Part shown: positions 1 through 8,401 of the stretch, in pieces
Position numbering within the stretch: position 1 is the first letter of the stretch
How the letters are laid out: the number at the start of each line of letters is the position of its first letter
Origin: Planctomycetota bacterium
Lineage (GTDB): Bacteria > Planctomycetota > Phycisphaerae > Phycisphaerales > UBA1924
Length of the DNA: 64,000 bases
Assembly: GCA_018242625.1 (NCBI GenBank)
Contig: JAFEBO010000012.1
Coordinates: forward strand, 186,001-250,000
Reading direction: 5' to 3'
Notes under the pieces: generated by a model
What the model was told of the DNA's origin: nothing
Databases searched by the model: none
Seen by the model: only the letters and a program-made list of their open reading frames with translations
Made by a program: the position numbers and the translations under genes

Positions 1-1095
1 GATCGTTTGCGCCGCTTCCCTGAGGTCCTTTGCAGCAGACGCCGCCGCGACCACGCTCGCGTTCGGTTCGGCCGCGAGCGCCCTGGCCTCCTTCAGGACT
101 TCGCTCGTCCGATCCACCACGGCGTGCGATTCCCGCACCAGCGGCTCGAGCGAGCGGGACGCCGAATCAATCGCCTGAACGATCTCGGCACGCTGCTCGT
201 TGAGCATCGTGGGCAGCCCGTCGATGCTGGTGATCAGTCGGCTCACGACCTTTGGCATCTGGTCGAATGAAACCAGCGCATCGCCGACCATGGGTTCATC
301 GACAACTGTCTGGAGCGTCGCCTCGGTGCTCATGCGGATCAGGACCGGAGCCCGCGCCGCCAGCCAGAGGGACCGCTCCCCCAGCAACCTGTATTCCTCG
401 GCCGACTGCAGGGCCGCGTCCAGCACCTGCATCAGGCCCTGCGACTGATTGACCTCACGCTCGAGGTTGGCGTCGAAGACCGAATCGATGTCGTTCAGCC
501 GCGCGAACGAAACGAACGTGATGTTGGGATTCGCCCTGTACCACTGGTCGATCTTCGCCTCGAGCTTGGCCTGCTGCTCTTTGGTCAGCATGCTCCCGGC
601 GCTCTTCCAGATAGTCTCGTCCGCTTCCGCCATGCCGGCCGCAACCATCGGCGCAGCGCCGCCAAGATCCTGATACTGACGGGTGCCCTCCTGGGTCGCC
701 ATGTGAAAGAGGCGGCTGAGCACCATCATGTCAAGGATCCCGCCCACCGGGTCCGGCGAGGCACCGATCGCATAGCCCGATGTGGTCGCGCGGAGCTTCA
801 TCTGGATCACGGCACTGCGGGTGCTCTGGCTCTTCGCGTCCGCAACAACCGGATCGCAGACGCTCTTGACCAGGCTCGCCCAGAGATCCGCAAGGTCAAA
901 GAGCCGCATCTGCAGTTCAAGAACGGTGACATCCTCTGTTCCGTCCGCGCCCGGCCCGCGCACTTTCATCCCGGGCTTGACATTGCCGATTCCAGGACCC
1001 ATCAGGCCGGGAGGCGCCAGGCAGCCCACCAGCGACCCGAGCGCTCCGGCGAGCGCGCATCCACGAATCACGAAAGACAATCGACCTTTGCGCAT
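1..1095 (-). CDS. Putative lipoprotein of unknown function, C-terminus beyond window edge
   Basis: The frame opens with ATG at 1095 and has no stop down to base 1, so 365 codons are visible and the C-terminus is missing. The N-terminus has a basic start, a hydrophobic stretch and a lipobox (LVGC, Cys near residue 25), so it should be a lipid-anchored envelope protein. The rest is mostly helical and charged. From about residue 270 it looks like a long amphipathic or coiled-coil region rich in Ala, Glu, Val and Ser, reminiscent of periplasmic spacer or MCE-type helices, but I recognise no family. It begins 15 bases after the stop of the topoisomerase VI B gene, so the two are probably co-transcribed. 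A functional link is not evident. Confidence 0.8.
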   Translation of the reverse strand, partial: MRKGRLSFVIRGCALAGALGSLVGCLAPPGLMGPGIGNVKPGMKVRGPGADGTEDVTVLELQMRLFDLADLWASLVKSVCDPVVADAKSQSTRSAVIQMKLRATTSGYAIGASPDPVGGILDMMVLSRLFHMATQEGTRQYQDLGGAAPMVAAGMAEADETIWKSAGSMLTKEQQAKLEAKIDQWYRANPNITFVSFARLNDIDSVFDANLEREVNQSQGLMQVLDAALQSAEEYRLLGERSLWLAARAPVLIRMSTEATLQTVVDEPMVGDALVSFDQMPKVVSRLITSIDGLPTMLNEQRAEIVQAIDSASRSLEPLVRESHAVVDRTSEVLKEARALAAEPNASVVAAASAAKDLREAAQTI

Positions 1096-1110
1096 GATCT
1101 CCGCCGCCGC

Positions 1111-3438
1111 TTAGAAAAGTCCCGGCTCGTCCACGGGCACGAGCTTACCGTTTTCCAGACGCATCTTCGGCTTGGGCTTCTTGCCCGGGGCCGCGGCCGG
1201 GGGCGTCGGGCGGGATGGGGCCTGGGAGGGGGGCCGGGATGGGGGCTGGGATGGGAGTCGGGCTGGGGGCGGCTCGGTCTTTGCCGACTTCTTCGACGGT
1301 TTGGCTTCCACTTTCCGCGACGGCTTGGCGGCAGCCGCAATGAGCGTGGGCTGTTCGGCCTCACCCTTCTTCTTCGCACGCTTGCCCAGGTCGCTCGCCG
1401 CCTTCTCGGCTTTGGTTGCCTTCGCCGGGGACGCAACGGGCGCCGGTTCCGCCGGGGCGAGATTGGCGGCCTGCTCCACGATGATCACGCCCTCCTGGTC
1501 CGCAGGGTCGGGCTCTTTGACCTTCTTACCCTCGTCGTCGAGTTGAAGGTCCGCGATCGCGGTCCGCTTGCGGGCCTGCACCAGCATCGCCTCGTATAGC
1601 TTCTTGGCGTCCACCCCGTTGATGGCGTTACAGGCATTAGCGATCTCTCCGATGTAGCGCTCGAAGATGTCGCGGCGTTCCGATTCGCGGCGCATCTTGA
1701 GCCGCTTGTTCAGGTACGACCCGAGCTTGCGCCCACACTCCATCAGCGCGAGCTTCATCTCCTTGCGGATTTCGTCGTAATCGGCGATCGCTTCCTTGCT
1801 CTCGCTGGTGAACGGCACCCACACGCTCGCCATGTGGATCATGATCACAAGCGCCCCGACCGGCACCGCGCCGCGCGGCTGCTGCAGGTCGTAATTCCGC
1901 CAGTTGGTCTCGATCACCGCCTTGAAACTCGAGCACGCGCTCTGCTGGAAGAGAAGCGGGACGCGGTTGGCGAAGCGGATCACGCGGCAGGGCTCGTCCG
2001 CGGACAGCTCACCACCGAAGGCGATCGCGGCCTCGATCAGGAAAGGCCTTCCGCGGTAGACCGCCGCCTCGCGGCTGCTCGCGGCGTAAAACTCCGCCCG
2101 GACGCCCTTGAACATGCCCTTGAGCAGCTGCTGCACGCCGATGGGGGCGAGGCAGTCTGTGGGAGGCGGGGGCAGCTTCGAATCCTGGAACTCCCGGAAG
2201 AGCTTCTCTGCGGTGTCGTGATCGACGTCAGCGACCTTGGTGCGGCTGGTCACGCCGATCTTTTCGCAGAATGCGCTCGCGGAGCCCGCGCTCACGCGGC
2301 TGAACTTGTCCTGGAGGAAGTTGTAGAGGGTGTAGCCCGGCTTTTCGATCTCGGCTTCCTTCAGCATCTGAAGCAGGATGCCAAGCTCGATGCCGCGCGG
2401 GTGAGGCTGAATCTCTTTGGTCTCGGCCGGAAGCTCTTCGACCGCACGCGGAAAGACCATGACTCCGCCGGTCTCGGTGGTGACCTGCGGCTCAATGGGC
2501 TTGGGGGGCTGGCCCTCTCCCGGGGAATCCTTCTCGGAGCCGACAGCGTCGGCCGGCGCGTTCTTTTCCTCCGCCTTCTTCCCGCGCCTCAGCAGCGGCA
2601 CATCTTCCTCCTCATCGCTCGCCTTGCTCGGCGGCACAAAGGTAAAGCGGGCGTGCGGATTCGCGATCGCGGTCAGTTCCAGGAATTCATCGACGCTGCC
2701 CCGGCCCTTCTGGTAGCGCCCGTCGAGCTCGATGCTGACGCTCGTGCCGGTGGTGTACGTCGCCGGGGAGAGAAATTCGCCTTTGTCGACCAGTTCACGG
2801 GTGCCCGAAGTGAGCTGCCCGAACCGGGCGGGAGGGAAGTCCTTGGTTTCAGAATCCTCGGTCACTTCGGCCCGGTTCGTCTTGGTGTTCATCGCCAGCT
2901 CGATGTGGTGAGCCGGAGACTTGGCGCTGGGCTTGGTGTGGATCACCATCGGCTTGCCGGTCGTGATCAGGCCGTACATGCCGGCGGCGGAGATTCCGAT
3001 TCCCTGCTGCCCGCGGCTCATCTTGAGCCGGTGGAACTTCGAGCCGTAGAGCAGACGCCCGAAGATGTTCTCGACCTGCTTGCGCACGATGCCCGGGCCG
3101 TTGTCAACAACCGTGACGCGGTAGCGCCCGGACTTGGCGCTCGCGGGCCGATCCGGCTGCAGGTCTTCGATGATCACCGTGATGTCCGGAAGGATGCCCG
3201 CTTCCTCGCACGCGTCGAGCGAGTTATCAACGGCCTCCTTGACGGTGGTCAGAAGCGCCTTGCGCGGATTGTCGAAGCCGAGCAGGTGCCGGTTCTTGGC
3301 AAAGAACTCCGAAACGGAAATATCACGCTGCTTCGCGGCCATCGATTCGGCCGTGGCGCGTGGGGCTTGCTTGCTCTTCATAGTCTTGGGCTTGGTAGCA
3401 CCCGTGGACGGGTCTTCGAGAAGCGCGGAATCCGACAT
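1111..3438 (-). CDS. top6B: DNA topoisomerase VI subunit B (GHKL ATPase)
   Basis: 775 aa. This is the ATP-binding and strand-gating subunit of type IIB topoisomerase, which works as an A2B2 heterotetramer to pass one DNA duplex through another. GHKL motifs are clear: KEAVDNSLDA (64-73, catalytic Glu68), DNGPGI (112-117) and GQQGIGIS (143-150). An H2TH-like segment begins near 345 and the transducer domain follows (IRFANRVPLLFQQ near 490). It is longer than the roughly 530 aa archaeal enzymes. The extra length is a charged Glu/Lys/Pro insert at about 271-325 and a Lys/Ala/Pro-rich tail after about 645. The ATG at 3438 has a strong upstream AAGGAGGG. The partner subunit A is not in this window. 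The enzyme is typical of archaea and plants and patchy in bacteria. Confidence 0.93.
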   Translation of the reverse strand: MSDSALLEDPSTGATKPKTMKSKQAPRATAESMAAKQRDISVSEFFAKNRHLLGFDNPRKALLTTVKEAVDNSLDACEEAGILPDITVIIEDLQPDRPASAKSGRYRVTVVDNGPGIVRKQVENIFGRLLYGSKFHRLKMSRGQQGIGISAAGMYGLITTGKPMVIHTKPSAKSPAHHIELAMNTKTNRAEVTEDSETKDFPPARFGQLTSGTRELVDKGEFLSPATYTTGTSVSIELDGRYQKGRGSVDEFLELTAIANPHARFTFVPPSKASDEEEDVPLLRRGKKAEEKNAPADAVGSEKDSPGEGQPPKPIEPQVTTETGGVMVFPRAVEELPAETKEIQPHPRGIELGILLQMLKEAEIEKPGYTLYNFLQDKFSRVSAGSASAFCEKIGVTSRTKVADVDHDTAEKLFREFQDSKLPPPPTDCLAPIGVQQLLKGMFKGVRAEFYAASSREAAVYRGRPFLIEAAIAFGGELSADEPCRVIRFANRVPLLFQQSACSSFKAVIETNWRNYDLQQPRGAVPVGALVIMIHMASVWVPFTSESKEAIADYDEIRKEMKLALMECGRKLGSYLNKRLKMRRESERRDIFERYIGEIANACNAINGVDAKKLYEAMLVQARKRTAIADLQLDDEGKKVKEPDPADQEGVIIVEQAANLAPAEPAPVASPAKATKAEKAASDLGKRAKKKGEAEQPTLIAAAAKPSRKVEAKPSKKSAKTEPPPARLPSQPPSRPPSQAPSRPTPPAAAPGKKPKPKMRLENGKLVPVDEPGLF

Positions 3439-3582
3439 CGCTGCCCTCCTTGGCTGCGTGAACGACGGCCGATTCTACATCGATCAGAGGCCGAAGGGTT
3501 TCGTGGCCAGCTTCTCCGAAGCGGGAGGCGCGAATATCTCCGGATCACGCCCCGGAGGGGCGTGCCACCAAGGACACTCCGG

Positions 3583-4437
3583 TTACTTGGCCAGCCCGGA
3601 CGGGACCCCGCCGGGGAACGTCTCCTGGATCCATGCCTTGATCCGTTCGATGCGATGGCCGGGATCGGGGTGCGTGCTCATGAACTCCGGTTTGCCGCCG
3701 CCCGACCCCCCGGAGGCTTCCTGGAGGATTTCCATAACGCGGACCATGGATCGGGGGTCGTAACCGGCCGCCTGCATGAAGCGCAGGCCGAGCAGATCGG
3801 CCTCGATCTCGTCGTCGCGCCCGTATTTGAGATTGATGAACCCCCCTACCGCCTGGGCGATTTGCGCCGCGTTTTGCGCGCCCTGCGCGGAATCCGAGGC
3901 GGCGACCCCCACCGCTTGCGCGAGCCCCTGCGTCAGCTGGCTCTTGGCCATCTGGGCGGCAGAGTGGCGTGCGAGCACGTGCCCCGTTTCATGACCCAGG
4001 ACCCCGGCAAGCTGACCATCGGATTCAAGACGCGAGTACAGAGCTTCGGTGATGAAGATCTGGCCTCCGGGCAGGGCGAAGGCGTTGACCGTCTTTGGAT
4101 CCGCCAGCAGGTGGTATTCGAACGGATAGGCGGTCGCTTCCGCCGGGAGCGAGCGGACCAGGGCGGAGCCGATCTTCTGCACCCGGCCGGTGGCCTGGCG
4201 GTCTGCGCTCAGGCCACCGAACTGACGGGCCATCTCGGGCGCGGACTGCAGACCGAGCGCGACCTCCTGCTCGGGGGTGATGGCGATGTGCTGGGTCCGT
4301 CCGGTGAGCGTGTTCTTGGAGGAGTTGGCGAAATAGCCAACGACCGTGATCAGGGCGATGAATCCGGCAATGAGAAGACGCGGCGGGATTCGGATACCCG
4401 GACGCCGCACGCGGTCGTAATCACCCTGATCGGCCAT
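3583..4437 (-). CDS. M48-family zinc metallopeptidase, membrane anchored
   Basis: 284 aa. It has one N-terminal membrane segment (about 20-37) and then a peptidase domain with the HETGH zinc motif (149-153) and a downstream EAD motif (212-214) that should give the third zinc ligand. The C-terminal STHPDPGHRIERI is typical of M48 enzymes of the HtpX/BepA/LoiP group, which take part in envelope protein quality control. With the anchor at the N-terminus the catalytic domain is probably on the outer face of the inner membrane. Its own promoter is likely, because 144 bp separate its stop from the top6B start. The exact subfamily and substrate cannot be told. Confidence 0.9.
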   Translation of the reverse strand: MADQGDYDRVRRPGIRIPPRLLIAGFIALITVVGYFANSSKNTLTGRTQHIAITPEQEVALGLQSAPEMARQFGGLSADRQATGRVQKIGSALVRSLPAEATAYPFEYHLLADPKTVNAFALPGGQIFITEALYSRLESDGQLAGVLGHETGHVLARHSAAQMAKSQLTQGLAQAVGVAASDSAQGAQNAAQIAQAVGGFINLKYGRDDEIEADLLGLRFMQAAGYDPRSMVRVMEILQEASGGSGGGKPEFMSTHPDPGHRIERIKAWIQETFPGGVPSGLAK

Positions 4438-4464
4438 GGGGAGACTCTACAGCGCCGGTCAACG

Positions 4465-5094
4465 TCACTCCTGGTTGCGGGACTGGATCTTGAAAAAGAT
4501 CGCGGCGATCGCGGCGCCCAGGAGCTGGACGAGGATGTAATAGGCGAGGTACGACGGGAAGTTGCCGCCCGTGCCGGCAAAGGCGCCGATCGCGACGGCG
4601 GGATTGAACACGCCTCCGCTGATGCCGCCGGCGCCGTAGGCGGCGGTGGCGACGGTCATGCCGATGGCGGCCCCGTAGTACGAGTTGCCCGCCGTTTTCT
4701 TTGTGGTCGCGACGTTCAGCACAACAAGGGCGAGCATGAACGTAAAGATGCATTCGGCGGCAAGCGCGGCCTGGAGCGAAGCGTCCTTGCCCGGCGCGGG
4801 CATAAAGGTGCGCATGAAGATGCGGGAGGCAACAAGCCCGCCCGCCGCGCCGCCGACGACCTGCGCCAGGACGTAGGGAACGAAGTCCTTCGCCGGGAGC
4901 GCACCGCGGATGAGTGCCGCGAGACTGACGGCGGGGTTGTAGTGGGCGCCGGAGATCCAGCCCCCCATGTAGACGAGAGCCATCAGAGCGAGACCGACAA
5001 ACAGGGCGGCGAGCGGCGCCCCGGCGTTGACGGCGTGAGAGATCAAGAGGACAAAGAGGAACGTGCCGACAAGTTCGGTGAGGTACTTTTGCAT
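4465..5094 (-). CDS. Aquaporin-like MIP family channel
   Basis: 209 aa, a little shorter than the usual 230-280. About six hydrophobic helices and two NPA half-helix motifs are visible, at residues 53-55 (GAHYNPAV) and 164-166 (GGVFNPAV), which defines the major intrinsic protein family of water or small-solute channels. The residue after the second NPA is Val, whereas classical aquaporins and glycerol facilitators carry the selectivity-filter Arg there. The pore filter is therefore probably wider or altered, and the permeant is unknown. The start at 5094 (MQKYLTELVG) gives the typical MIP N-terminus. It lies 27 bases upstream of the M48 gene, so the two may share a transcript. Confidence 0.9.
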   Translation of the reverse strand: MQKYLTELVGTFLFVLLISHAVNAGAPLAALFVGLALMALVYMGGWISGAHYNPAVSLAALIRGALPAKDFVPYVLAQVVGGAAGGLVASRIFMRTFMPAPGKDASLQAALAAECIFTFMLALVVLNVATTKKTAGNSYYGAAIGMTVATAAYGAGGISGGVFNPAVAIGAFAGTGGNFPSYLAYYILVQLLGAAIAAIFFKIQSRNQE

Positions 5095-5142
5095 AGGGCG
5101 GGGAGGGTAGCAGGTATGGATTGCGCGGAAGGGCCGCGGGGA

Positions 5143-6828
5143 TCAGTCGTTGGGATTCCGCATGAGTTTCTTAAAGAGCGGCGTGAGTGCGGCGATCACC
5201 ACGGCGGCGCCGATGCTTACGACGACGAAGAGCATGAAGAAGTCGGCCTGACCGCCGAGATTCCAGGGCATGCGGATTTCGCCCTTTTCGATCTTCTCGA
5301 CCTGGGCGGCGATCAGACCGCCGCCCAGATTTGCGATGAAGCTGGAGACAAACCAGATTCCCATGAGCAAGGAGACGAAGCGGACGGGGGCGGCCTTGGT
5401 GACATAAGAAAGCCCGGTGGGCGAAAGGCAGAGTTCGCCGACGGTGTGCCAGAAATACATGAGCAGCACGAGCGCCATGGAAGCTTTGGCGGCGGGAACG
5501 CTCACGATCCGGCCGGCCCAGACCATGAATATGTAGCCGAATCCGACGAAGAAGAGACCGAGCGCGATCTTCATGGGCTGACTCGGGTTCAGATTCCGAC
5601 GGCCCAGAGCAAGCCAGAGAGCGGAGAACATCGGAGCCAGAATGAAGATCAGTCCGGCGTTGACGGACTGGAACCACGTCGCGGGGACTTCCCATCCGAA
5701 CAGGAATCGGTTGGTCTTTTCTTCGGTAAAGAGGTTGACGCTGGAGCCGGCCTGCTCAAAGGCGATCCAGAAAAAGACGTTAAAGAACATGAAGATAAAA
5801 ATGGATGCGGTTGGTCCGCGATCGCCGGGCTTTTGGATGGCCACGAACCAGGCGGCCAAGCCGAGCAGGACAAGCCCCACGGCGGCGATGGCGGTTGGGG
5901 TCAGAATCTTGCCGAACTGTGTGACGATCCCGGCGTGATACGCCGCACCGAAAAGCGCGGCGAGGATGACGCCGACGATCATGATCAGAATCGCCTTCCG
6001 GGTCGTGGCGGCGGGATCGGGCGGCGTCAGCTTGACGGCGCCGTTGACGACATGGTTTTCCTTGCCGCACTCGGGGCAAGCGGTTCCCGGGAGACCGTCG
6101 ATCGGATATTCGCAGAATTGGCAGTTTTGGGCGGCTTCGCCGGAGCCAACGTCGCCGATTCCCTTGAGGTACTTAGGTCGGAGCGAGAGATACATCAGAA
6201 GCCCGATACCCATTCCGACGGCGGCCGATCCGAAGCCCCAGTGCCACCCAACGAGTTCGCCCAGAGAACCGCAGACGAATGCGCAGAGGAAAGCGCCCAA
6301 GTTGATGCCCATGTAGAAGATGGTGAAGGCCCCGTCACGGCGGGGATCGTCCTTCTTATAGAGCTGTCCGACCATGACCGAAACGCTGGGTTTGAAATGG
6401 CCGGTGCCGATGACGATGAGTGCGAGTCCAAAGATGAAGACGGACATGCCGAGTTGGTTGTGTGCCATATCTCCGAAGCCAGAGATGGCAAGCACGATGT
6501 GGCCGAGCATGATGACCAGCGCTCCGACCACCATCGAGCGGTGTGTGCCGATCAGCTTGTCTGCCAGGATGCCTCCCACTATGGGAAGCAGATAGGCCAT
6601 GCCGGTATAGAAGCCGTAAAGGGTCGAAGCCTCCTGCTTCGTCCAGCCGCGTCCGGGGTTGAAATGATTCTCATCCCCCGTCACGCTGCGGACGAGGTAA
6701 AGCACGAGCAGTCCGCGCATGCCGTAGTAACTGAACCGCTCCCACATCTCGACCATGAAGAGCAGAAACAGGCCGATGGGGTGTCCGAGGAGTGTGCCGG
6801 GGGCGCGAACGGCTGGGCTTTGCTGCAT
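5143..6828 (-). CDS. POT/PTR-family proton-dependent peptide transporter with inserted zinc ribbon
   Basis: About 561 aa from ATG at 6828; a TTG three codons earlier is also possible. It is an MFS secondary transporter importing di- or tripeptides with protons. The POT signature E27-x-x-E30-R31-F32 followed by SYYG is present in helix 1. It has at least 12 hydrophobic segments. Between the N- and C-terminal six-helix bundles, in the cytoplasmic linker, is a four-cysteine module (CQFC 236-239, CPEC 251-254). This resembles the CxxC...CPECG ribbon common in planctomycete proteins and is not part of normal POT transporters. The ends of the polypeptide look complete (C-terminus LFKKLMRNPND). Confidence 0.92.
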   Translation of the reverse strand: MQQSPAVRAPGTLLGHPIGLFLLFMVEMWERFSYYGMRGLLVLYLVRSVTGDENHFNPGRGWTKQEASTLYGFYTGMAYLLPIVGGILADKLIGTHRSMVVGALVIMLGHIVLAISGFGDMAHNQLGMSVFIFGLALIVIGTGHFKPSVSVMVGQLYKKDDPRRDGAFTIFYMGINLGAFLCAFVCGSLGELVGWHWGFGSAAVGMGIGLLMYLSLRPKYLKGIGDVGSGEAAQNCQFCEYPIDGLPGTACPECGKENHVVNGAVKLTPPDPAATTRKAILIMIVGVILAALFGAAYHAGIVTQFGKILTPTAIAAVGLVLLGLAAWFVAIQKPGDRGPTASIFIFMFFNVFFWIAFEQAGSSVNLFTEEKTNRFLFGWEVPATWFQSVNAGLIFILAPMFSALWLALGRRNLNPSQPMKIALGLFFVGFGYIFMVWAGRIVSVPAAKASMALVLLMYFWHTVGELCLSPTGLSYVTKAAPVRFVSLLMGIWFVSSFIANLGGGLIAAQVEKIEKGEIRMPWNLGGQADFFMLFVVVSIGAAVVIAALTPLFKKLMRNPND

Positions 6829-6876
6829 GGGCGACAATGTAGCAGACGAAATCGCCGGGTGCGACGGGGTGCCGGG

Positions 6877-7338
6877 CTACTCGCGCACGACTTCACCGTC
6901 GCTCAGGTCGACCCTGCTCAGCACGTTGCCCATGACGACCTTTGCGGATGCGCCGTCGAGCCGGCCGCGGTAGCGCAGGCTGGTGCCGGGCGCGAGGCCC
7001 TGGACATCCTTCATAAGGACAACGACGGTGTAGGCCGAGATGCCGGTGCCGTACTCGAAGCGGATGGAGTTCCCGTCCACATTCGTGATCTGACCCGTCC
7101 AGCCCGACTTTGGAACCATGCAGCCGATCATGGTCTGAAGATCCGAACGGACGTCTTCCTTGCTGCTGCCCGACATTGCGACAAGAACGGCCGCGTTGAT
7201 TTCCTCCGGGAGTTCGCAGTCGGAGGCGGGGCGTGCGGCCGCGGGCGCGGCCACCCGGCTCATTTTCATTGTCTGCGCGATACTGCCTGCGATGATCAGC
7301 GCAACAACCACGCCGCCGATGACGATGCCTTTCTTCAT
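6877..7338 (-). CDS. Hypothetical membrane-anchored protein
   Basis: 153 aa. One N-terminal hydrophobic helix (about residues 3-22, IVIGGVVVALIIAGS) is followed by a soluble domain of about 125 aa. Residues around 80-150 read as alternating beta strands (GWTGQITNVDGNSIRF, LRYRGRLDG) and could be a small OB-fold or SH3-like barrel. This is a structural guess, not a recognised family. Two Cys residues (DCELPEE and IGCMVP) might form a disulphide outside the cytoplasm. It ends 49 bases before the start of the POT transporter on the same strand and may be the first gene of that transcript. Confidence 0.65.
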   Translation of the reverse strand: MKKGIVIGGVVVALIIAGSIAQTMKMSRVAAPAAARPASDCELPEEINAAVLVAMSGSSKEDVRSDLQTMIGCMVPKSGWTGQITNVDGNSIRFEYGTGISAYTVVVLMKDVQGLAPGTSLRYRGRLDGASAKVVMGNVLSRVDLSDGEVVRE

Positions 7339-7403
7339 AGTGTGATGTTCTCCACACCCAATATATCAGAACGACCAATCGCGTGCTGCTGCCAACATAC
7401 AAA

Positions 7404-7440
7404 GACACAACTCCGGCACGTATCCGGAGTTGTGTGTTCC
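7404..7440 (-). terminator. Hairpin downstream of the PEP-CTERM gene
   Basis: A perfect 12-bp inverted repeat (7404-7415 with 7423-7434, loop CACGTAT) sits just past the stop of the leftward gene ending at 7456. On the minus strand it is followed by a weak T-rich run (CTTTGTATG). It fits a rho-independent terminator separating the PEP-CTERM gene from the gene at 6877-7338. The poor U-tract lowers confidence. Confidence 0.55.
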
Positions 7441-7455
7441 GAATTGACGTTTGGA

Positions 7456-8124
7456 TCAGGAGCGCCGGCGACGCATGACGCAGAGTCCGCCGAGGCCAGC
7501 GAGGGCGAGGGAGCTGGGAGTGGGAACCTGCATGCTGAAGATCAGCATCTCGCCGGCGGCCGAGCCGCCGCGGAGCGGATCATCATCGCCGGGAGTGTTG
7601 AGCCACATCCAGCGGGCCTGATCGCCGATGCCGGGGACGGTGCCCCAGGGCTGGGTGCCGTTGGCCTCGCCGACGTAGGGCGTCTCCCAGAGGCTGAAGG
7701 TGTCGGCGTTGAGCACGTGGCCGGCGATCTCTTCGATGGACGGGTGCGGATCGTTATCGCCGCGATTGACATCGGTGTGGTAGACCATCCATGCGGGACT
7801 GCCCGAGTCGAGCGACTGCTGGGTGCTGAGGTTCATGACCTGGGCGAGCACACCCTGCGCGACCGAATCGTCGGACCAGGCGGCGATGAAGATGCGGTCG
7901 CCGCCGTTGATGAGGTACGTTTCGGGGAGCGACCAGTTGTACGCGCCGGGGTTGCCGCCGGAGCCGAGTTCGTTTCCGCCGTGGTAGCTGTATACACCTG
8001 CGGCGCTCGAATAGAGCGCGTAGTGGTTGTCGGCCGTGATGTGGAACGAGAGCATGTCCGCCGAAGCCATTCCCGAAAGGGCGGCCAACATACCCGCGAC
8101 GATCGCCTTGTGACAATTCTTCAT
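7456..8124 (-). CDS. PEP-CTERM-type exported protein
   Basis: 222 aa. The start was placed at ATG 8124, which has AGGAGAGAG just upstream and begins a clear signal peptide (MKNCHKAIVAGMLAALSG, then MASA). The C-terminus has the tripartite sorting signal: VPTPSSLALAG, a hydrophobic stretch, then the basic end MRRRRS. This is the PEP-CTERM/exosortase class of tail, in which exosortase cleaves the tail and the protein is delivered to the envelope or matrix. The body (about residues 25-195) has Trp/Tyr-rich, beta-like sequence with no recognised enzyme motif. It is probably a structural or surface protein. Confidence 0.85.
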   Translation of the reverse strand: MKNCHKAIVAGMLAALSGMASADMLSFHITADNHYALYSSAAGVYSYHGGNELGSGGNPGAYNWSLPETYLINGGDRIFIAAWSDDSVAQGVLAQVMNLSTQQSLDSGSPAWMVYHTDVNRGDNDPHPSIEEIAGHVLNADTFSLWETPYVGEANGTQPWGTVPGIGDQARWMWLNTPGDDDPLRGGSAAGEMLIFSMQVPTPSSLALAGLGGLCVMRRRRS

Positions 8125-8401
8125 GGTTCTCTCTCTCCTGACACGGTGAGGTGTCCAATGAACCATGACGCGCGTGGTGGTGGGTTGCAAGCATTGCACC
8201 AACCGCGAGCGGAGATAAAGATGAGCACGCTCTCATATTCGCTTTAGACGGTGCAGAGCGCACTCTTCGAAGCTATGGTGCGGTCGGTCCGAGAAACGAT
8301 CGTCCGGCGGATGCGGCCGTGACGTGAGCGGCGCCGGCGGTGCCTTCGCACCTTGGGGCGGCACAAACCGGCGGCGCATCCGAGTAACCTGGAGGTAGAG
8401 C

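Noticed and set aside
1834..8247. A 2137-codon open frame on the plus strand
   Set aside because: It lies antisense to six well-supported minus-strand genes and crosses their intergenic gaps. Its Arg/His/Gly/Asp-rich low-quality composition is typical of the antisense frame of GC-rich genes, and no motif or start context supports it.
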